Source: an uncultured Treponema sp.
Lineage (GTDB): Bacteria > Spirochaetota > Spirochaetia > Treponematales > Treponemataceae
Reading direction: 5' to 3'
NCBI GenBank assembly: GCA_946535985.1
Contig: CAMNDY010000002.1
Span: 1 to 64,000, forward strand
Length of the DNA: 64,000 nt
Shown here one piece after another: positions 44,901 to 56,500 of this stretch (positions are counted from its first letter, which is position 1; every line of letters begins with the position of its first letter). Below the pieces are notes generated by a model. It had not been told where the DNA came from, ran no database searches, and worked only from the letters and a program-made list of their open reading frames with translations. The translations under genes were made by a program, and so were the position numbers.

Positions 44901-47524
44901 GTTACAGTAACAGTCTCTGTTTTAGTTCCTGTTGAAAGGCCCTTAATATCTTTTGCATAAATTACAAGTTCATATTCACCTTCGGCCTGAGGAAGACTAA
45001 CATTAAGGCTGTATGAAGTTGTTCCTTTTGTGAATGAACCAAGAGTAAGGTTTGTATATTCTTCATCTGGAACAGGACTTGTCTTTTTATATTTTACAGT
45101 TACAGTATCCAGACCATCATCATCCTTAATGTTTCCAACAAGAACATTTGAAGTTTTTGAGAATACAGTATCTTTATTTGTGAAAGAGACTTGAGGATAA
45201 TCTGTAGACTGATCTACTGTAATATTACATGGAATAGTTATGCTGTTTCCAACAGTATCTTCTGCATATATATTGAGGACATATGCCTTCTTATCTTCGA
45301 GACTTGTTGTATCAAAATCAAAGGTCCAGTGGAAACCAGGATTCTGAATTTCGGTTGCGGCATTATTTCCAATTGCATAAGAAAGCTTTTTAAAGCCGCT
45401 TCCTGTATCGCTTATGTTTCCTGTAATTGAAATTGTTCCGTTTACATAAGTTTTGTCGTCTTTACTTACTACAGGTGTAATTACGATATCATCAGATAAT
45501 TCGGGAGCCTTGTTGTCAAGCTTGAACTCAAAATCGGCACCTTCATTAGCTGCAGACAAAGAATCTTCGGCAACAAAAGTAATCTTATATTTATATGCAC
45601 CTTCTTCCTGAGGAATAAGGCTGGCATTTGAAGCCTTTTTTATTATTGCAGTAAAATTATAAGCCTTGCCTTTGTTTTCTGTTCCATTTTCGGCAAGTTC
45701 AAAATCTTTAATTTCGTAAGAATACTTAACCTGAGCTTCTTTATTTTCATCTGCGTCAGCTTTATTAATATCACAAGTGCTTACCGTTATATTTGAATCA
45801 GAAATATCAGTAATAGAGATTGCGGTAATCTGAACATTTTCTTTTTGAACAAAAATATCTTTGTCGGCAGTAGCAACAGTTCCGTGAATTACAATTCCAT
45901 TTTCATTTACAGTAGAACCGCGCTGATATTCATTTGGAGTAAACGCACCCTGAGCAGCACTGAAGGTAAAGCTTGGAGGAGCAAAAGAAGACAAACGTTT
46001 GAATCCGTAGCGGTTACCCTGTTTGCTTTCAAGTTCGTTTCCGGCAACATCGTTTCCCTTTACAATAATTTCGTAGTAATGATTTACATTGAGACCAACG
46101 CTTACTGCAGAATCTGCATCATCGTCTTTGTAGAATTCAATTGATTTTTCATTCTGAGGGCTCAAAACATCTTTTAAAAGTCCGTCTGCATAAGTTCCTT
46201 TTTTGATTAAGGTTGCATGAGGAGTTTGTGCAGTAATTTCTGCAGGAGTTGTACCAAGATGATACAATTCAATTTGAATGGAGTTTTTATCTACAGCAAT
46301 TGCATCGCCACCTGCTTCAAGATTAAGAGGAACTGCAGAACCAGTTTCAAAGGTAGCAAAGTCTCCATTCCAAAGTTCAAAATTTGAAATTGACCATACA
46401 GGATTGTTTTTAGGGTCAACAGAGAATTTTGTAGATTTTTCGGCAGTAATTGTAGTGCTCGAAGCAGAGTTACCAGGATTTTTGAGAAGCTCAACAATTT
46501 TAGTAATCTGCTCTTCTGAATAAGAAGATTTTCCGCTCAACAAAAGCATGAGGTTTCTGGCATTGAGGGAATATGTATTTTCACTGAAAAGCTCTTCGTT
46601 ATAAGAGTCGCTTAAAATATAATACTGATCTGTTTTATTTCCGCCTTCAACGCCTGTGTCGCCCGGATTCTGATAAACTTTTGCATTATCTTCGAGCATA
46701 AAACCACAGTAATAAAGCTTTTCATTTGATTCTGCAAGATTTACAGTTTCATTATAGATTGTAAGATAGTTATTGTGCAAAAGGTCTTGAACACCTTCTT
46801 CAAGAGCCTTGTTATATTTTGCAATTGTAAGAGGGCTGTCAGAAGACATTGTACCAAAACCACTTATTTCAAGAGTTTTAGCTTCCTGATCAATAAATTC
46901 ATTTGTTGTCTTATCAAACTCTTTATAGTAAAGAGTAAGTTTTGCACTTTCATGTTCTTCCGAAACATCACCTGTAATATTAATTGTACGTCCATATACA
47001 GAAGCTTTTTCGCTACCTGTTGCAAGGGGTTTACTTACAAGAAGAACCGGAGCAGTGTTATCGATATCTACAGGAATAGAAGATTCTGGAGAAGCCTTAT
47101 CTTTCTGGTCATAAGCAATTGCCGAAACAATGTAACTGCCATCAGGGAATTCCCACTGCTTGTATGCATTATAAGTATCGTAGTCAGGCTCTGCTTTTTT
47201 ACCACCATTTTTCTGGTTCAACTGAAGGGTCCATGATGTGCGCTCTAAATCGAGAGTAGCAGTATATGGTCCATATTCTTTTTTAGTCGAAGTATTTGTT
47301 AATGTTACTTTTACAGAAGAAACAAGAATATCATCTTCACAAGTTCCGCTCACAATAAACATGTCGCGAACAATTGCATTCTTTGGAGGATAAGAAATTT
47401 CAACTGTAGGAACGGCAATATCAACTGCATCACCAAGTCCTACGTTTCCACAACCATTAAATAGAATTCCTGCAAAAGAGATTATGAAAATAGCTGTTGT
47501 TTTTATTAAGTTTTTCTTCATCAT
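35948..47524 (-). CDS. Giant Ig-repeat lipoprotein, 3858 aa
   Basis: A lipoprotein signal (lipobox LFNGC, Cys25) is followed by a long series of bacterial Ig-like modules, each recognisable from phrases such as VDTVLPVLEV, KAVDKAGNESEV or ITGNISDTGSGF, spaced at about 90-110 residues. The last ~600 residues differ: they contain strand repeats with SPSIAVSGSGTSATVYLAYFD and YVSIDVLPNAGGTG, suggesting a propeller-like or lectin-like C-terminal domain. It ends in METAQKQ. A strong GGAAGGAGG site lies before the ATG, only 14 nt after the upstream paralogue. It is probably a surface adhesin or scaffold, but no binding partner is indicated. Confidence 0.82.
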   Translation of the reverse strand: MMKKNLIKTTAIFIISFAGILFNGCGNVGLGDAVDIAVPTVEISYPPKNAIVRDMFIVSGTCEDDILVSSVKVTLTNTSTKKEYGPYTATLDLERTSWTLQLNQKNGGKKAEPDYDTYNAYKQWEFPDGSYIVSAIAYDQKDKASPESSIPVDIDNTAPVLLVSKPLATGSEKASVYGRTINITGDVSEEHESAKLTLYYKEFDKTTNEFIDQEAKTLEISGFGTMSSDSPLTIAKYNKALEEGVQDLLHNNYLTIYNETVNLAESNEKLYYCGFMLEDNAKVYQNPGDTGVEGGNKTDQYYILSDSYNEELFSENTYSLNARNLMLLLSGKSSYSEEQITKIVELLKNPGNSASSTTITAEKSTKFSVDPKNNPVWSISNFELWNGDFATFETGSAVPLNLEAGGDAIAVDKNSIQIELYHLGTTPAEITAQTPHATLIKKGTYADGLLKDVLSPQNEKSIEFYKDDDADSAVSVGLNVNHYYEIIVKGNDVAGNELESKQGNRYGFKRLSSFAPPSFTFSAAQGAFTPNEYQRGSTVNENGIVIHGTVATADKDIFVQKENVQITAISITDISDSNITVSTCDINKADADENKEAQVKYSYEIKDFELAENGTENKGKAYNFTAIIKKASNASLIPQEEGAYKYKITFVAEDSLSAANEGADFEFKLDNKAPELSDDIVITPVVSKDDKTYVNGTISITGNISDTGSGFKKLSYAIGNNAATEIQNPGFHWTFDFDTTSLEDKKAYVLNIYAEDTVGNSITIPCNITVDQSTDYPQVSFTNKDTVFSKTSNVLVGNIKDDDGLDTVTVKYKKTSPVPDEEYTNLTLGSFTKGTTSYSLNVSLPQAEGEYELVIYAKDIKGLSTGTKTETVTVTKDNGAPEFLIKTPNTTADTYYNKNVTITGTIKDGSGVVTLSRDVYKVAGETETKVDSLCLSNLTSAISATAAQIAQGTDWTDTFVKPEEGGTYKLVYSAKDKLGTATNQTITFSIDNDTPSIEKVEFEGQDISTIQKWFHTNYGEFTVTTADQTSSVVNVRCTKDDPEAEGANPTWINMSADDQANQWSSTITFADAGEQKLYIKAVDKAGNESEVKEVSLKVDTVLPVLEVTHGPEGNVYVNKTVDKAFTVTYSDSASGTVPLQFMIGNTDITQDVVCTQKTDSEGESTDEYDITIPKEKFVSGLFRIIGTDVAGNKTEVDRCTFIVDQKAPEIKNISITQVKVIDESTQTYETTQAYKNAENEYYIKRVVGGKITISGIATDDNVLKSVALSVTDGEHSLTPAASGSDPSSWSFDIDSFDGWSDATITLIAKDQIDLTDEEKAALTEEQKDAGAEGNTETKTIYLKFDETAPVIITGECPDNRYTFRGNEVIKFNNLNLGEGRYSESSYGRMTSISVTTYVDDNDKELNVERSGLARLEYKLYSVNATASITNDTLKAYFNGTQDIDVSIAALSASGTFAPEPDQDYSYYNSNLDSNGNTIGTVSGKATKATANISGFNTVSSEKINYLLLRPIDNCGNEGEITILKIQVDQTAPTVVATSTEQLTNGSKPIELEGSVYDEAAGLKSLRVLIKGTVVIDSNLSDYIIENEDSSKINAQLEDNVLYVPNKNNKTLTITAKDKNGNEVSPLNDSAVTVKFENNYGEFSYTGYAPTNPTIDNVDLTNVKKFSFSSAASYAKWTLKLTPKVGQADDWFGPLGDNAEIYLEAEDWAEHEGKGNIAPNPTKIAVLKIDTVPPVVADISPTNGSSLNGANTITGTSSDEGSSPEEVSIYYSKAATETAPAPTALTSYTKWKTKKEGVDNVTVSMLYNFEFDAGFDELIEDDDESQFVWILPVATDVAGNPSTISPVQYKIDRNTDRPVIKLVTEGINLSAMTISEPVLLKEKQVYVNITDDDGAIQKAEFRTGENDSWKEIELKNGSGKFSLTNDGKQTVEFKITDNNGTIFTSSDETKWKRVYIEDADGHKLGDDESKKPEIYALLDVMSPELQEIKLSTSSSANPENEGDWSPTNSISIIPGGESKLLKFRVKATDGGTGVKTVQAKVTINETLVETYTLDKVDEYYMAKIDCRKSYIPEDGILTIEIIATDNAERTSSVEMQFELDNTAPQIVVDSPEAGKEHSGVITAVGYTNELTKLYYAVDDEATPLADDAYSEYDANTDYTTSNFYVYFDGSSLLGPNHTDLVNTWLVTLGKTTKARLESTNPNEWYDTITPLYLHLMAQDASGNVSKEAYEILVDPQGDRPKVEFSYPKKDADNPDKIPVLGGAINVIGSVSGKAQPYTVYMQIDTNYDDESDENDWDDADKAFLESDAGGKYTLVSIPVLTNQYGIKIDANGDVWNQKINEGKEFSGKTINIRLYAVDNIGLISSAKTQKIRIDDTIPKLEQEVKLVQWDDNVTEKITVTTTGSNAGKYTINNYSAIRDYTDAMSLAGKWYVVGAVHDDNGISEITYNNKDFGTDGSFTISYEKDGESGYIFCFPIGTDDTDAVIKSEVSFIAKDGSSAQKQFTKLFSVICDNKAPVVTPLADNLEIMNENGFYTFSSQAFEQSVNNVNQTGVERVAFYFTRDITGQKTKIIDPMIRSGIEDNGNLTDYSTLKGNVGAFEDGLYWQKVAVSSVENNKLTLSAVDDNIHEGGLAKVNGFIYLIKSIENNTITLSENPGSAATAMFAFANVIDNTIPEDIPSSDLNYDDDYGYGYIKAANLPTGTDKDLMPERLSKVGTKCTWQASINSKNISDGPVTLHYVVFDKAGNATVLSAEAKVQNNAPRIAGAWIGTDEDGNGEVDEAEFVSYHNIFEKGYNLSGKKVTNITFPETSTDANPISLITIKRNLVIKPEIVGGNGTVGYTYKVAKRNAAGDGWADAYYSSSSPVDLGTGTKDDDTKFVQTADDKDPEIKITVKDLLTNLKETQNGPYSGDANNQKFSFTIWDSTPGLNYGTTSQSATMNVIMNVALLDSTSAKNKIIPFYWKSAEKNSLKNNSSDLGHIELSTDLANATGVNSSNPKVSGAVKLEGIAQDNSLLDSLYVTIPGFNNGNAVTIAEYFTLDASNNKVYGNWQEKSGTKTVGEGANATTVTMWTTHISHATYGEYRDAGYDLPTDEQGNTIVKDDDFELPYASQEYGHVVHWTMEIDTEAMGITPKAGINITVGVKDKGKPSLSGGNVGYTQNTANNTDAYSIDVVPYIRGIKTMLSTKSKKADSSEYDRTALGHYPVASSETIYLYGFNLADGKLYDSAATPHTATLGAATKINDYDSYKGFTLYPVTDISAFISGPVYVEAGAEGAKVISLNNKNWNDAQGSYGATVPEAEDAGLAGTRTTFSNFYNRKPNQQNNYMLTDDVILDVWKFNDKAAKPAASGAIFDPIMKINPRQTGDGAGVIGFAYVSGTRRFSMANRTNSYQLWLGDYDNFSATGFAYDSEGNTYGTALGGDINTDFSNSKLAFMSSLWGTSNTTDWGTKAFNKDKTPKQLPRKHLRVEQIGQLGLKDGTYNTTTYIDKNRVQSPSIAVSGSGTSATVYLAYFDHLNQEIRFKWGANPETDNTTDYIDGFTGTSYLNDKYKYGYCNGKSSTVDKAGNSELDYYNITDFQIIAESGITNSAALGNAGPYVSIDVLPNAGGTGNAKYDIVVLTWYDKENKTLWYTYNKKDITADGNFVTGTSGTKGPNGLWNDAMQIFSDAGMYCQIKVAPNGSIHFAGYDGDSGDVCYAKLDSYLDTSVESCIVDSNGIVGSNLTLDVALDAAGTNGKVIPYIGYYGSSGPKMAYLSDLGKAQDSVVAGAVNDMFTGYWEVTEIPTQSNAVKDRINVGVWKDAEGVIKDSTTGTNSHADETGNTSTDGSVYGNGTKNPVLGYEIRPSTDTGFMETAQKQ

Positions 47525-47538
47525 TTTCGTCCTCCTTC

Positions 47539-50500
47539 CTATTGCATTTGCGCAGTTTCGATGCGGCTGTTTGCGGTATCTTTAAGTACTGAATAAGAAA
47601 CGAGTGGATTTGCGGTGCCATTGCCGTAGAATTTGCCACTTCCTGCAGCCGCGTTCGGTATTCCCGTTGTTGAGTTCTTAATCTGTCCTTTTACGTGTTG
47701 GTTATCACCGGTTGTAACTGTATCTATGTATTTCCAGACTCCAACATTTATGCGGCTGTCAACGTTCATAAGACGTTTATAATCAAGATCATCAATTTCA
47801 CTTCCAGTTGGAATATATGTTACTTCCCAGTTTCCTGTGAACATATCACTTTCGGCACCATTTGTTGTATTACCATTTACCGGATATGCAAGCTTTGCCA
47901 TGTTTGAACCGTAGTATGAGATATATGGAACTGGTGTTGTTCCATCGCTTGCAAGAGCAACATCCATTCTCATGTGAGAACCAGCATTACCGGCAGAATC
48001 AACTGTATATTCATTATAGGTGTCGCTATCATATGAACTTAAATATGCATATTTTAAATCACCATATTGTGAATCATAAGCAGCAATATGAATACCACCT
48101 TTACCATCTACTTTTACAGAACAGTATTCGCCTGCACCTGTGAAGATTGTTTTAGCATCTTCCCAATCTTCTCTATTTAATCCTTTATATGCATCTTTCT
48201 TAGTAGTGGTGCCATTTTTTGTTGGCCAAGCTGCATAATTATCTGGATTCTCATTATATGAATACTTTAATGCTTTTGCTTTTGAGTCATACCAAACAAC
48301 AACGACAACATCTTCATCTGTTAGGCCACCTGTACTTCCCTTTGGAATTACGTCAATGTCAACAAATTCACCAGCTCCACCAAGAGGGGTTCCTGTATAA
48401 GCATACTGTGGATCTATTATTGTTTCTCCTGCAGCGTCTGTTGTTGTAGGAAGATTTGTTGTAGCATCTGTTGCAATTACCTGAGAATACTGGCAAGTAT
48501 ATGGATTATTATTATTCCAAGATGATGCATTATTATTTATAGGACGGAATAAATCTGTATCACTCCAATTTTTATTTTTTATGTTAGTAACAAGTTTATT
48601 CATTGAACCGTATTTATAACGAATTTCATCATTAAAACTATCGTAATACACCATATAAATATTTGTATCAACACCATTAGGAGAAGTTGCAATATTAGGG
48701 CTTCTTACCTTATAACGTAAATCCATATATTTACCTGAATTGTCACGTTTTTTGTTTTGATTTACATATTCAAGATAGATTTCCGTTGAATCGCCTCCAC
48801 CAGCTGGTAATATTTCAAAATGCAAACCATCTCCTTCGTTTCCTCCTGCAGACATACTAAAGGCATTACCTTTTGTATCATAAGCTAAGGCAGCGGTAGT
48901 TTGAGAATCTTTTTGACTACTATATTTATCTTTACCCTTTGTATAAGAAGTAGTACCACCTTTAGGTCTTGAGAAGCCTACTGGTCCATCCAGGAATGCA
49001 AAACCCACTATACCATTGTAATTAGAAGCAGGATTTATCTTCATAGTCAATTCATCAATACGACCACCAGCAGAAGGCAAACCTGCTTCACTATTTATAT
49101 TCCATACATCAAGTTTCACATCATCTTTTAATGTATCGTTATTATTTCCATTAGGCTTGCAGTTATAGTCAGGACTATTAGAATTCTTGTTGTTTAAGCT
49201 TTCAACATCGCCAACCTTTACATAAACCTGACCACTTGTAAATGCAGAAATTCCAGAAACAGGATACAATTTAAAGCCTTTGTATGAGTCGTATTTTGTA
49301 AACACATCTAATGGATCATCATCATTTTCTGTTTTGGCAGATCCAAGGCTAGCCATATGTTTTGATTTATCTGCTGCAACTGCAGTTTCATATGCACTAT
49401 CATACAAAGTACCACCTGTAAGATTGAATCCATACAGATAAATTGTCTCTGATTTATTTACAGGATAGTGTCCAATCGCAGTTCTGTCATATTCCGAAGA
49501 ATCGCTCTTCTTTGACTTTGTAGAAAGCTTTGTCTTAATTCCACGGATATATGGAACAACGTCAATAGTATAATTATATGTATAAGCAGAGCTACCGTTA
49601 TCTCCTCCACTCTGAACTACAGGATCTGGTTCAACATATTCTGTCTGACCTTCAGGTATTGTTCCAGTTTCGTTGTAATCAAATTTATTGCTTGTATATT
49701 CTACATTTTCACCATTAAGAGTAGGTTTACCTTTATCAAGAGCCCGTGCTTTAATTGATATATTAGTTGCAGGAGTTATTGACATAGCTTCTGTATCAAT
49801 TTCCATTGTCCAGTGAACAACGTGACCGTATTCCTGGCTTACCTGCTCTACAGTATCATCTGCGTTTTTACCTTCTGGGATTTCGCCAATATAACCTGCA
49901 GCTTTAAATTCTCCATAAGTTGCATTTGTTATTGAAGCAGTTCCTGTCCAACTACCATCATTATTATAAGTTGCAATTGTTATTGGATTACCACTATTAT
50001 AGGTTGAAATTGAAACCGAAAGATCTTTGAGCAGAATATTATCCTGCGCAATACCTTCGAGTTTTACTGCACCAGAAACTTTTGGAGTTTTTGAAGTTAT
50101 TGTATCTGGAAGATCTTTTGAAAGTTCAATATGTCCCAATTCAGAATTGTTATTCTTAAGAGAGTTTTTGTTTGCACTCTCCCAGTAGAATGGGATTATC
50201 TTGTTCTTAGCAGACTTTTCATCATTCAACTCAACATCCATTACAATATCAATAGTTGCAGTCTGACTTTCAATTGCAGCTGCTCCTTCATTATCCCAAT
50301 AAGGAGTTGAATCACTTATTTTAAAGGTGAACTTCTGGTTTTTTCCATCTGGAATTTGAGGTGAATCATTTTTAAGAGTTATAAAATCTTTTACATCAAG
50401 TGTAATATTGCTATCTTCCCAAATATAATTTTGTGAAGCATCGTCATCATCAACAGTTCCGCTTGTTCTAAGCTGTTTAGAAGTCTCCAATGTAAAGTAT

Positions 50501-53500
50501 GGGTCGTCCCAATTAGTATTACCGCTGTTTCGTTTTGCAACACTATAGGTATATTTAATTTCTCCATTACCACCAATAATTTCAGGGATAATTACAGTTT
50601 TACCTTTAATCTTAAGCGCAGAAACAGGGGTTGCTGCTGTTGAATTAGTTGGCAAAGAAAGAGAAGTTATTTTTGAACCACCGTTATAGCCTTTGCTTTC
50701 TTTATAAAGTTCATGATAAGTGGTTATAAACTCATCACCTTCTACTTCATTATTTCCATTCTCGTCGGTACCAAACTTAACTCCTGCAATACGAGGAGCA
50801 TTATTCTTTATAACACCTGTTTTTGTTTTTACCGTAGTAGCATTACCAGCCATATCAAATACAACATAATTAAGAGTTATCGGTCCATCGCTGATATTCT
50901 TAGAGTTGATGCTTGCTTCCCATGTATATTTTGTACCCTCCTGAATAAGGCTTTCTATCATACGGTCGCCATCATCATCAAGTCCGTCACCCTTGGTATA
51001 GCCCCATCCATATTCGCTACCATAATCTTTGAGATTACCTTCGCTTTCGCGGGTAGGATTATCTACAACGTTAGCAATTGCAAACATAATTGAACTTGCT
51101 GCACCAGGGTCACCAGAAAGTGAAACTACGTTTGAATCTACACCTTCGATTCTGTAAATTACACCGTTTATTTTTGCAAGTCCGCCTATGTGAACATTTT
51201 TAAGATTTGAATCAGCAGGAACTGTAACAGCAGAACCAGAAACACTATTAACACTTACAGTCTTCCAGTATAAGCCTGAATCCAGAGTAAGGCCATCTCC
51301 ATCTTTATAACTCAATACATTGCCATCTTTGCCTGTACGAATCATAGGGTCAAAGATTTTCTCTGGCTGTTTGTTAATATTTCTTGTAAAGTAGAATGCA
51401 ATTCTTTCTACTCCAGACTGATCAACAGTACCAACTTTTTCTTCGCTTGCTTCACCGCCAAAAGTATAAACTCCATCACTATTAACAATTGTTGCATTAA
51501 AATCAATATTTGTTGCTACAGGAGCTTTATTATCATACAAAACTGTAAAGTTGGCCTCGGCAGAACGGGCGTCAGAATCTTTGTTTTCTTCGGCACTAAA
51601 CTCTATAGAGTATTCACCTACTGCATCATCTGTTGTATCTCCAATAGGAAGGCAGAATAAATAACCAGAGCCAGAAGACTTTTGTAATGTTACAGGTCTT
51701 ATATATGCGCCAGCTTCTGTATCACTTCCTTCATAAACTTTATCTGCAGCATCTTCTGGTATAATAGCTCTTATTAATGTTCCACCATTAACTTTATAAG
51801 AAACAGAATGTATACCACTATCATCTGTAACTTTACCAATTAAATACCATTTGCCTTTAATACGTTCGCCTTCTATGTATTCACGAGAGGCAATTGTTGC
51901 ATTGGCGGCAAGTTGAATATTGTCGTTGCTATCAAGAGCAAATCCGTTTTTGCCATTATAATTGGTTGCCCACTGAACAAGTCTGATATTCTGATCTATT
52001 ACAGGAAGATCACTATCAATATCAATGTTACGAGCTTCAGGACTACTTGTAAAACCATGAGTATCTGTTGCGTATGCCCAGATCTTTACAGCTTTGGTTT
52101 CTCCTTCTGATGCAGGATTTAATTCTCCACCTATATTGATTTTCTGGCTCCAGCTTCGGCCAGAAACTCTTATTCTGATTGCGTAATCATTTATATCTGT
52201 GTTATCTGCAATTGTGGTTACAACCTGTTTAGATTTCATATATCCAAGTTCATAACCTTTTAATTTAAGAACAGCAAAGTCATCGGCATCCCAGTCACCG
52301 TCAGAATCACAGTCTACCTGGAGCCATGCGTAATCTATACCATTTGTACCCGAAGCAGTACCAATAATTGTAGGAGAACCTCCAAGTGTAACTCGGTTTG
52401 TTCCTCCCGCTTTATCTTCGCTTGGGTAACCAATTTTAACTTGAGGTCTGTTTCCTAATGGATCAAGACGAATTGGATATGAATATCTTGTAATATTTCC
52501 GGCCTGGTCAACAGCCTTTACATGGAAATACAATTTTACAATATCATCAAAAGCATTTGTTGAAGAACTTAAATCTGCATCTGTTGTAATTCCAATATCT
52601 TTAATCCACTGATTAAGAGTTTTTGAATGTCCGGTTGTTCCAGTTTTTCCGTCGAACCACAAGTACATACTTCGCATTGAAGTGGTACTAAATTGTGTAT
52701 ATGTACAAATCTCCTTTAGTGCCTGGGTAGGATTAATTGTATGTCCAGATTTATCTGTTGTTGGCAGATCAACAGGAGTTTTTTCATTATCGTTGCTGTC
52801 GTATGTTACAAAAGCAAATGATTGATTTTCTGCATAGTTATCTGGCGAAACATCAATAGGAGAAATTGCATAATACAAGGTTGCAATTTCGGAAATTGAA
52901 GTATCTATAGTAACATTGCCTGTTAAGTTTTCATCAGAAGCAGGAGAATTAACAGTAATCTCCGGTAACTTATCATCAAGCTTAAATGTAATTGCATCAG
53001 AAGACTCTTTGCCTGCTACGTCTGTTGCTTTTACTGTAAGGATATAAGAAGAGTTATCTTTTTTTGCAGAATCTGCTCTTCCGTTAAGAACAGGAATTAC
53101 AAGATAGTAAATACCGCCTTCTTCCGAAGGAGTTTCAAGAGATGGTTTTTCTGTTAATTCGACTCCATCAAGTGTTGCAGAAAGTTCAACCTTTGCGATA
53201 CCACTACCATCATCGGAAGCTCCTGCTTTTACTCTAAGATATTGAAAATCAGGACCTCCAAGAATATTTCTTGAGAAGCCGCTTGTATCGAATTTAGCTG
53301 CCTCGATTACCGCTGCTTTTTCTGTTTCACTTAATTCATTAAATCCTTGTGGCAAGTACCGTACCTCTTCAATTGTAAGTACAGGAGGCATTGTATCAAC
53401 ATCAACATAAACTACAGGAGTTTCGTAACCATCTTCGGTTGTTCCATATTTATGATTATCTGAGTCGGCAAGATAAATTGTATTTAATTCAGAGCCATTT

Positions 53501-56500
53501 GCAGGTGCTATAGATGTAAATACACCACCCTTTTTATCTGTAATCTGGAATTCAATCTTCTGCTTTCCTTCATCAGAAAGTTTAATTGAAGCACCATTTG
53601 TTGAGATTGTTGAAATTATTGAAGTATCAGTAATTTCTGTCCAGCCAGGATTTTCATTTCCTTTTATAATGCGGTATTCAACTTTCTGAACACCATCATC
53701 ATCGGAAACTTTAAAGTTCAAAGTCTTTATTTCCAAAGGTAAATAGTTTGAATCTGAAAGCGGAGATACAGTTGTATCTGTTGGTTTTGTTACCAGCTCT
53801 GTACTTGTAATAGTAACAACTGGACGGTCTGAATTTCTGTCTACAGTAAAGGTCTTGTAGGCAGCTGAATTGTCTTTCTTGTTTACAGTTACATCATTAT
53901 CAGCCCAGTTAACGTTGCCAGCTTTATCTTGTGAGCAGACAAGAATATGAACTTTTCCAGAAACCGCATCTCCAATGAAGTCATTAAAATTCACATCCTT
54001 TACTTCAAAGTTATAAATTTGCTGTACAGTAGCACCGTATTCATATTCATCACCAGAAGGATCATTTTCACCCTTTGAGGCTGTAGTAATACTCTTTATG
54101 AGTTTCCAGCCGCTAGAGGCATCTGCTGAATCAAGTTTATCTGATGTTTTAAGAGAAGCAGGAAGTTTTCCGTTTGCGTCGACTGCTGTAGAATAATAAA
54201 TTGAAAGGCTCTTTGGTGTGTGATTTTCGGTAATTGTACCTTTTATTGTCTGTTCACCATTCAAGGCAAGATTTGCATTTGAATTTGTAATTGCAGAAAC
54301 AGGCAATGTTTTATCTATATCAAGAGAAGTAATTACAGTTGAAGCTTTGTTTCCGCTGCCGGATGCATCTTCGGCCCAGTCTTCGGCTTCTATAGCAATC
54401 TGTACTACAGATTTATTTAATGCTTTAAACCAGGTTCCGTTCTGAGGAGTAAGATCGAGTGTCCAGTCTGCAAAGGTTGGTCCATTTGCAAAGGAATCTG
54501 GAACACCTGTGCCGCTTGCATTTGTATAATATGCATTATATGTGAGAGTTCCGTAGTTGTTTGTAAATAAAACAGTACTTGCCGTATTATTCTTTGGAGA
54601 AACATAATCTCCCAATGAATTTTTGGCAGTTATTTTTAAAGTTGCATTATCTTTGTTTGGTACATAGATAGTTTCAATTCCATCTTCATCAACTAATTGT
54701 GCATTAATTTCTTCTGTTTTTTTACTAGAAACAATTACATTCTTCAAACATCCGTCAATTACAACTTTACCGTCAACATAAAGGCGGAGTGCTTTTAAGC
54801 CGGAACCTTCGTCTTTATATTTTCCAGTTAGTTGCTGCAAACTGCTTTTTCCATTCGTAAGCAAAGAAGTTGGATTTGACTGTGATGCATCTGATACAAC
54901 CTGTGGAATTGAATCATCGACCTGAATAAGGAGTGCAAACCAGTCTCCTTCGTTACCACAGTTATCTATTGCACGAACAAATACAATATTTGGAGTTCCG
55001 GCAACTGTACTTTCAAAACCACTTAGTGTTCCTTTTCCCAGAGTACAAGGGATTTCGGTAGAATCGTTATAATGTGTATAATTGCTTGACTCAATTGCAA
55101 GGGTTCCGCTTGTACAATCAGCATCTGCAGGAACAGAACCATTATATATTCCTGTTATGACATTTTTATAAGTGTCAGTTACCTTTGAAACAGGAAGCAT
55201 CTTATATTCAATTGTTGAAACTCCGCTGCCACCTTCTTCACCAATGAAGGTTACAGTAAGAGCAATAGAAGTTTCTCGGCCAAAAGAGGCATCGCTATAG
55301 GAACCGGCTCCAATTTTAATTCCACCATATTTCCAAACATCTTTACCTCTTAATTTATAACCGGCAGGGAAAGGATTTGATGAGTCTCCAGTGTCTGCAT
55401 CGTTTGTAAGCACAGCAGGGGCGTCACTATCAAAAATCAATTCAATATCGGCGGCGTTTTTAGTATTTCCGGCCTTATCAAAAGCGGTAATTGTAATAAC
55501 AGCATCCTGTGCAGCTGAAGTATTCTGGCATGAAGACAAATCAATATCTGTAAAAGTCCAGCTTGTCTGGGTTGATTCCTCTTTATATACAACCTGCTCT
55601 ACAACCTGATCTACCTGACCGTCTTCAGTTCCAGTTACTGCTACAGTTCCAGTTACTGTAAGAACTGTTTTATCAATACCAGAGTTATCTGTTGTAGTTC
55701 CAGTTATTGTAAGCTTTTCATCAGAACGATTTCTTACATAGAATTTTCCGTCTGAAGTTTTGTAAGACTCTTTGAAGCCCTGTCCCTTTATTCTGCCAAC
55801 ATTAATACCACTAATTGCAGGAGGAGTGCTATCTTTATTGAGCTTCATTATTTTTATAAATCCACCGTTTATATCATTTCCGGCATGGTCTCTTGCAGAA
55901 ACAATAAGGTCTCCGCCAGCATCATAAGAAGACTTGTCAATTAAAGCTACAAAAGATTTAATTGTTTTTGTGTTTTCATCAGGGAGGTTATTTGAATCAA
56001 GACCATATGTAACTTCGTATGGATTTATTTCAACATTCTGTCCCTGGTCATTCTGAATTGTTTCTTTTGCATTAAGAATTGTTGCAATATCAGCCTTATT
56101 TACAAAACTCTGTGAATAGTATTTTACTTCAGGAGTAATGCCTGTATTAGCACCTGTATTAGCAATCGTAAACACTAATTCTTCTATACCACTGCAGGCG
56201 TCACCATCTGTATAATTTCCGTAGAGTACAATATCCTTTGTGTTTACATAAGCAGTATCACCTGGCTCAAGAATAGAACCATCCTGGCTTTCATCTGCAC
56301 CTTTAATCTGGTACCACTTTACTTCAAGAATAGGCTTTGTTTTATCAACCTTTGTTTGAATTGTTCTATCTATATAGTTACCAACATTATCTGTAACACG
56401 AATACAGAAGCGGACATCATCACCATCAGGGAATGTAATATTTGCACTCCACTTTTCATCACCGTTTGCTTCTTCGCCCAAAACTGAGTGAGTCATATCG